From contig JAQYPI010000089.1 of the NCBI GenBank assembly GCA_028726925.1, forward strand, positions 1 through 7,208: a stretch of 7,208 bases of DNA, written 5' to 3'. Position 1 is the stretch's first letter. Each line of letters opens with the position of its first letter. A program made the translations under genes and the position numbers. The notes under the pieces were generated by a model that was not told the origin of the DNA, did not search any database, and was given only the letters and a program-made list of their open reading frames with translations. Below, piece by piece: positions 5,258 to 7,208 of the stretch. The stretch comes from Caryophanales bacterium. Lineage in GTDB: Bacteria; Bacillota_I; Bacilli_A; RFN20; CAG-826.

Positions 5258-6397
5258 ATGTCCATTCAAATCGCGGCCATGATTCTCGCGGGAGGCAAGG
5301 GGACACGTCTCCAAGCTTTGACGCGGAAAACGGCCAAGCCGGCGGTTTCCTATGCCGGCAAATACCGCATCATCGACTTCCCCCTTTCCAACTGCGCGAA
5401 CTCGGGGATCAACCACGTCGGGGTCCTCACCCAATACGAATCCAGCGCCCTCAATAGCTACATCGGTTCCGGCAAGAGCTGGGGCATCAACGGGGTGAAC
5501 GCCCTCACGAGCATTCTCACCCCGAAGCAGACCGAGGAAGGCTCGAGCTGGTACCGCGGGACCGCGGATGCGATCTACGAGAACCTCGATTGGCTCGACG
5601 AGCTGAACCCCGAATACGTCTTGATCCTCTCGGGCGACCACATCTATTCCTGCACCTATAACGAGATGTTAGAGACCGCAATCGAGAAGAACGCGGATTG
5701 CACGATCGCCGTCTATGAGGTCCCCATCGAAGAGGCCTCCCGCTTCGGCATCCTCGAGACGGATGCGGAAGGAAACATCGTCGCCTTCAAGGAAAAGCCC
5801 AAGCAGCCGAAGAGCAACCTCGCCTCGATGGGCATCTACATCTTCTCGTACAAATCCTTGCGCGCCGCCCTCGTCGCGGACGCGAAGGATGATAGTAGCG
5901 ACCACGACTTCGGCAAGAACATCATCCCGACGATGCTTGCCCAAGGGAAGAAGATGGTGGCCTATACGTATGATGGCTACTGGAAGGACGTCGGCACGAT
6001 CGCGAGCCTCCACCAAGCCAACATGGACCTCCTCCTATCTGGCGACCCCGAGACGAACCTCTTCACGGTGGCCCGCGGCAACACGATCTACAGCGAAGAC
6101 AACCACGCGACCCCCCAATACATCGGCCCGAAGGCCTCGGTCAAGGATTCCCTCGTAAACCAAGGGGCCCGTATCCTCGGGGAAATCGACCACTGCGTCG
6201 TCTCAAGCGACGTCGTGATCGAGGAAGGGGCCAAGGCGCATAACGCCGTCATCATGGGCGGGGCGATCCTAAAGAAAGGGGCCCGCGTCGAGGACGCCAT
6301 CATCGGCCCGAACACCCTGATCGAAGAAGGCGAAGCGGTCAATCTCGACCATAACGGCATCGCCTTAGTGTGCAATTCCAAGGCGGAAAGGAACTAA
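5258..6397 (+). CDS. glgC: Glucose-1-phosphate adenylyltransferase, catalytic subunit
   Basis: 379 aa, the normal length for Firmicutes GlgC. It makes ADP-glucose and pyrophosphate from ATP and glucose-1-phosphate, the committed step of bacterial glycogen synthesis, in the cytoplasm. Visible: nucleotide-binding loop MILAGGKGTRL (8-18); KPAVSYAGKYRIIDFPLSN (27-45); YRGTADAIY (99-107); SGDHIY (125-130) with catalytic D127; FKEKP (177-181) with the glucose-1-phosphate Lys K180; SMGIYIF (190-196); YWKDVGT (241-247) with metal-binding D244. A left-handed beta-helix with hexapeptide-like repeats covers roughly 288-360. All catalytic residues are present. The N-terminal Arg that binds activators in the E. 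coli enzyme is not evident in the short N terminus. The start at 5258 is chosen for its ribosome site and family fit; the upstream 39 in-frame codons overlap the promoter. glgD follows 5 nt after the stop, implying a GlgC-GlgD heterotetramer. Confidence 0.97.
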   Translation: MSIQIAAMILAGGKGTRLQALTRKTAKPAVSYAGKYRIIDFPLSNCANSGINHVGVLTQYESSALNSYIGSGKSWGINGVNALTSILTPKQTEEGSSWYRGTADAIYENLDWLDELNPEYVLILSGDHIYSCTYNEMLETAIEKNADCTIAVYEVPIEEASRFGILETDAEGNIVAFKEKPKQPKSNLASMGIYIFSYKSLRAALVADAKDDSSDHDFGKNIIPTMLAQGKKMVAYTYDGYWKDVGTIASLHQANMDLLLSGDPETNLFTVARGNTIYSEDNHATPQYIGPKASVKDSLVNQGARILGEIDHCVVSSDVVIEEGAKAHNAVIMGGAILKKGARVEDAIIGPNTLIEEGEAVNLDHNGIALVCNSKAERN

Positions 6398-6402
6398 CGA
6401 TC

Positions 6403-7208
6403 ATGAAAAACGTCATCGGCCTCGTCAATTTCCATTCGTCCCCGGACGTCTCCCCCATCACGGATTCGCGCCCTCTAGGGAGCACCTCTTTCCTCGGGCG
6501 TTACGCGCTTTGCGACTTCGCCCTCTCCAATTTCTGCAATTCCGGCATCGATACGGTCGGGTTGCTCGTCAAGGACCACCAACGCTCCATCCTCAAGCAC
6601 CTCGGATCGATGGACGCCTGGGTCCGCAACACGAAGACGAGCAAGGAAATCATCATGTATAACGAACCCGGGCATGAACGTCCCGGCATCAACACGGACC
6701 TCCAAAACATCAAGGAAAACGACTGGGCCCTCTACGACTCGAACGCGAACCTGATCGTCGTCGCCCCCGCCCACATCGTCGCCCCCATCGATTTCCGCCC
6801 GATCATCGCCGAGCACATCGCGCGCCACGAGAAGATCACGGTCATCGCGACCAAGGTCAAGGACAAGAGCCAGGAATTCCTTTCCGAGAACGTCCTCAAG
6901 GTGTCGAAGGATGGGTATGTCCTCGACAATTACCGCAATCCCGGCGACGAGAAAGGCCCCGGCATCGTCTCGATGTCCGCCTACGTCATCAACCGCACGG
7001 TCCTCGCGGACATGATCCACCGCTTCCTGCCCGCGAACCCGACCCTCGACATCCGCACCTTGATCTACCAGGCGGCCGAAGAAGGGGAATACCAGTGCCA
7101 CGTCCACCTTTACGAAGGCTATGCCCGCTGCTTTGATTCCTTCCCCCATTACATGCAATATTGCTTCGAGCTCCTCGACCCCAAGGTGAGCGACCAGCTC
7201 TTCCTGCC
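6403..7208 (+). CDS. glgD: GlgD, non-catalytic subunit of ADP-glucose pyrophosphorylase, 3' end outside window
   Basis: 268 codons are visible; the gene runs off the window (family length is about 370). ATG at 6403 with AAAGGAA (6387-6393) 9 nt upstream, overlapping the end of glgC. The fold matches GlgC: RPLGSTSFLGRYALCDFALS (23-42) and NSGI (46-49) align with GlgC's RIIDFPLSN...NSGI. The catalytic parts are gone: the GGKGTRL loop is absent, SGDHI is APAHI (121-125, so the catalytic Asp is Ala123), and the Asp of YWKD is Cys (GYARC, 239-243). Loss of catalysis is normal for GlgD, which in Bacillus acts with GlgC and raises its activity. NTKTSKEIIMYNEPG (76-90) and NIKENDW (102-108) resemble the GlgD type of Erysipelotrichia-like bacteria, as far as I can recall. 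A glgA or glgP gene may follow outside the window. Confidence 0.93.
   Translation, partial: MKNVIGLVNFHSSPDVSPITDSRPLGSTSFLGRYALCDFALSNFCNSGIDTVGLLVKDHQRSILKHLGSMDAWVRNTKTSKEIIMYNEPGHERPGINTDLQNIKENDWALYDSNANLIVVAPAHIVAPIDFRPIIAEHIARHEKITVIATKVKDKSQEFLSENVLKVSKDGYVLDNYRNPGDEKGPGIVSMSAYVINRTVLADMIHRFLPANPTLDIRTLIYQAAEEGEYQCHVHLYEGYARCFDSFPHYMQYCFELLDPKVSDQLFL

Overview
The window appears to come from a Bacillota genome, most likely an Erysipelotrichia/RF39-like member of the class Bacilli with unusually high GC. Two facts support this. The gene order rsmB-rlmN-prpC-prkC-(rsgA)-rpe-(thiN) facing an inverted rpmB is the classic Bacillus/Firmicutes block. The paired glgC-glgD arrangement is also the Firmicutes form of ADP-glucose pyrophosphorylase. 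By eye the GC content is well above 50 percent. Codons end strongly in C (GTC, CTC, ATC, TTC, GCC, CGC), and this bias creates many long but spurious ORFs in other frames. The lineage is an inference; no rRNA gene is present to settle it.

Region 1 (1-4740, + strand) is one tightly packed operon. It holds the 3' part of an rsmB-like gene, rlmN, a PP2C phosphatase, a Hanks-type Ser/Thr kinase, ribulose-phosphate 3-epimerase (rpe) and a six-helix membrane protein of unknown function. Gaps are 4 nt or less and most junctions overlap (4, 8, 1 and 4 nt), so the genes are probably co-transcribed and translationally coupled. The first two genes concern rRNA/tRNA modification, the next two form a phosphorylation switch, and rpe is central carbon metabolism. 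Compared with Bacillus, rsgA (between prkC and rpe) and thiN (after rpe) are missing at this locus. The unknown membrane gene sits where thiN would be.

Region 2 (4741-5257) holds a bidirectional intrinsic terminator shared by the operon and the convergent rpmB gene (ribosomal protein L28, - strand). It is followed by a 243-bp divergent intergenic region with a good extended -10 promoter for rpmB and a separate promoter and ribosome binding site for glgC.

Region 3 (5258-7208, + strand) carries glgC (complete) and glgD (cut by the window end). These are the catalytic and regulatory-type subunits that make ADP-glucose for glycogen synthesis.

I see no mobile element, CRISPR array, tRNA or rRNA. 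The most noteworthy points are these. The RsmB-like protein has lost all its catalytic signature motifs while keeping its frame. The kinase lacks the transmembrane and PASTA parts usual for PrkC. An uncharacterised membrane protein with a Ser/Thr-rich predicted cytoplasmic loop is coupled downstream of the kinase/phosphatase pair.
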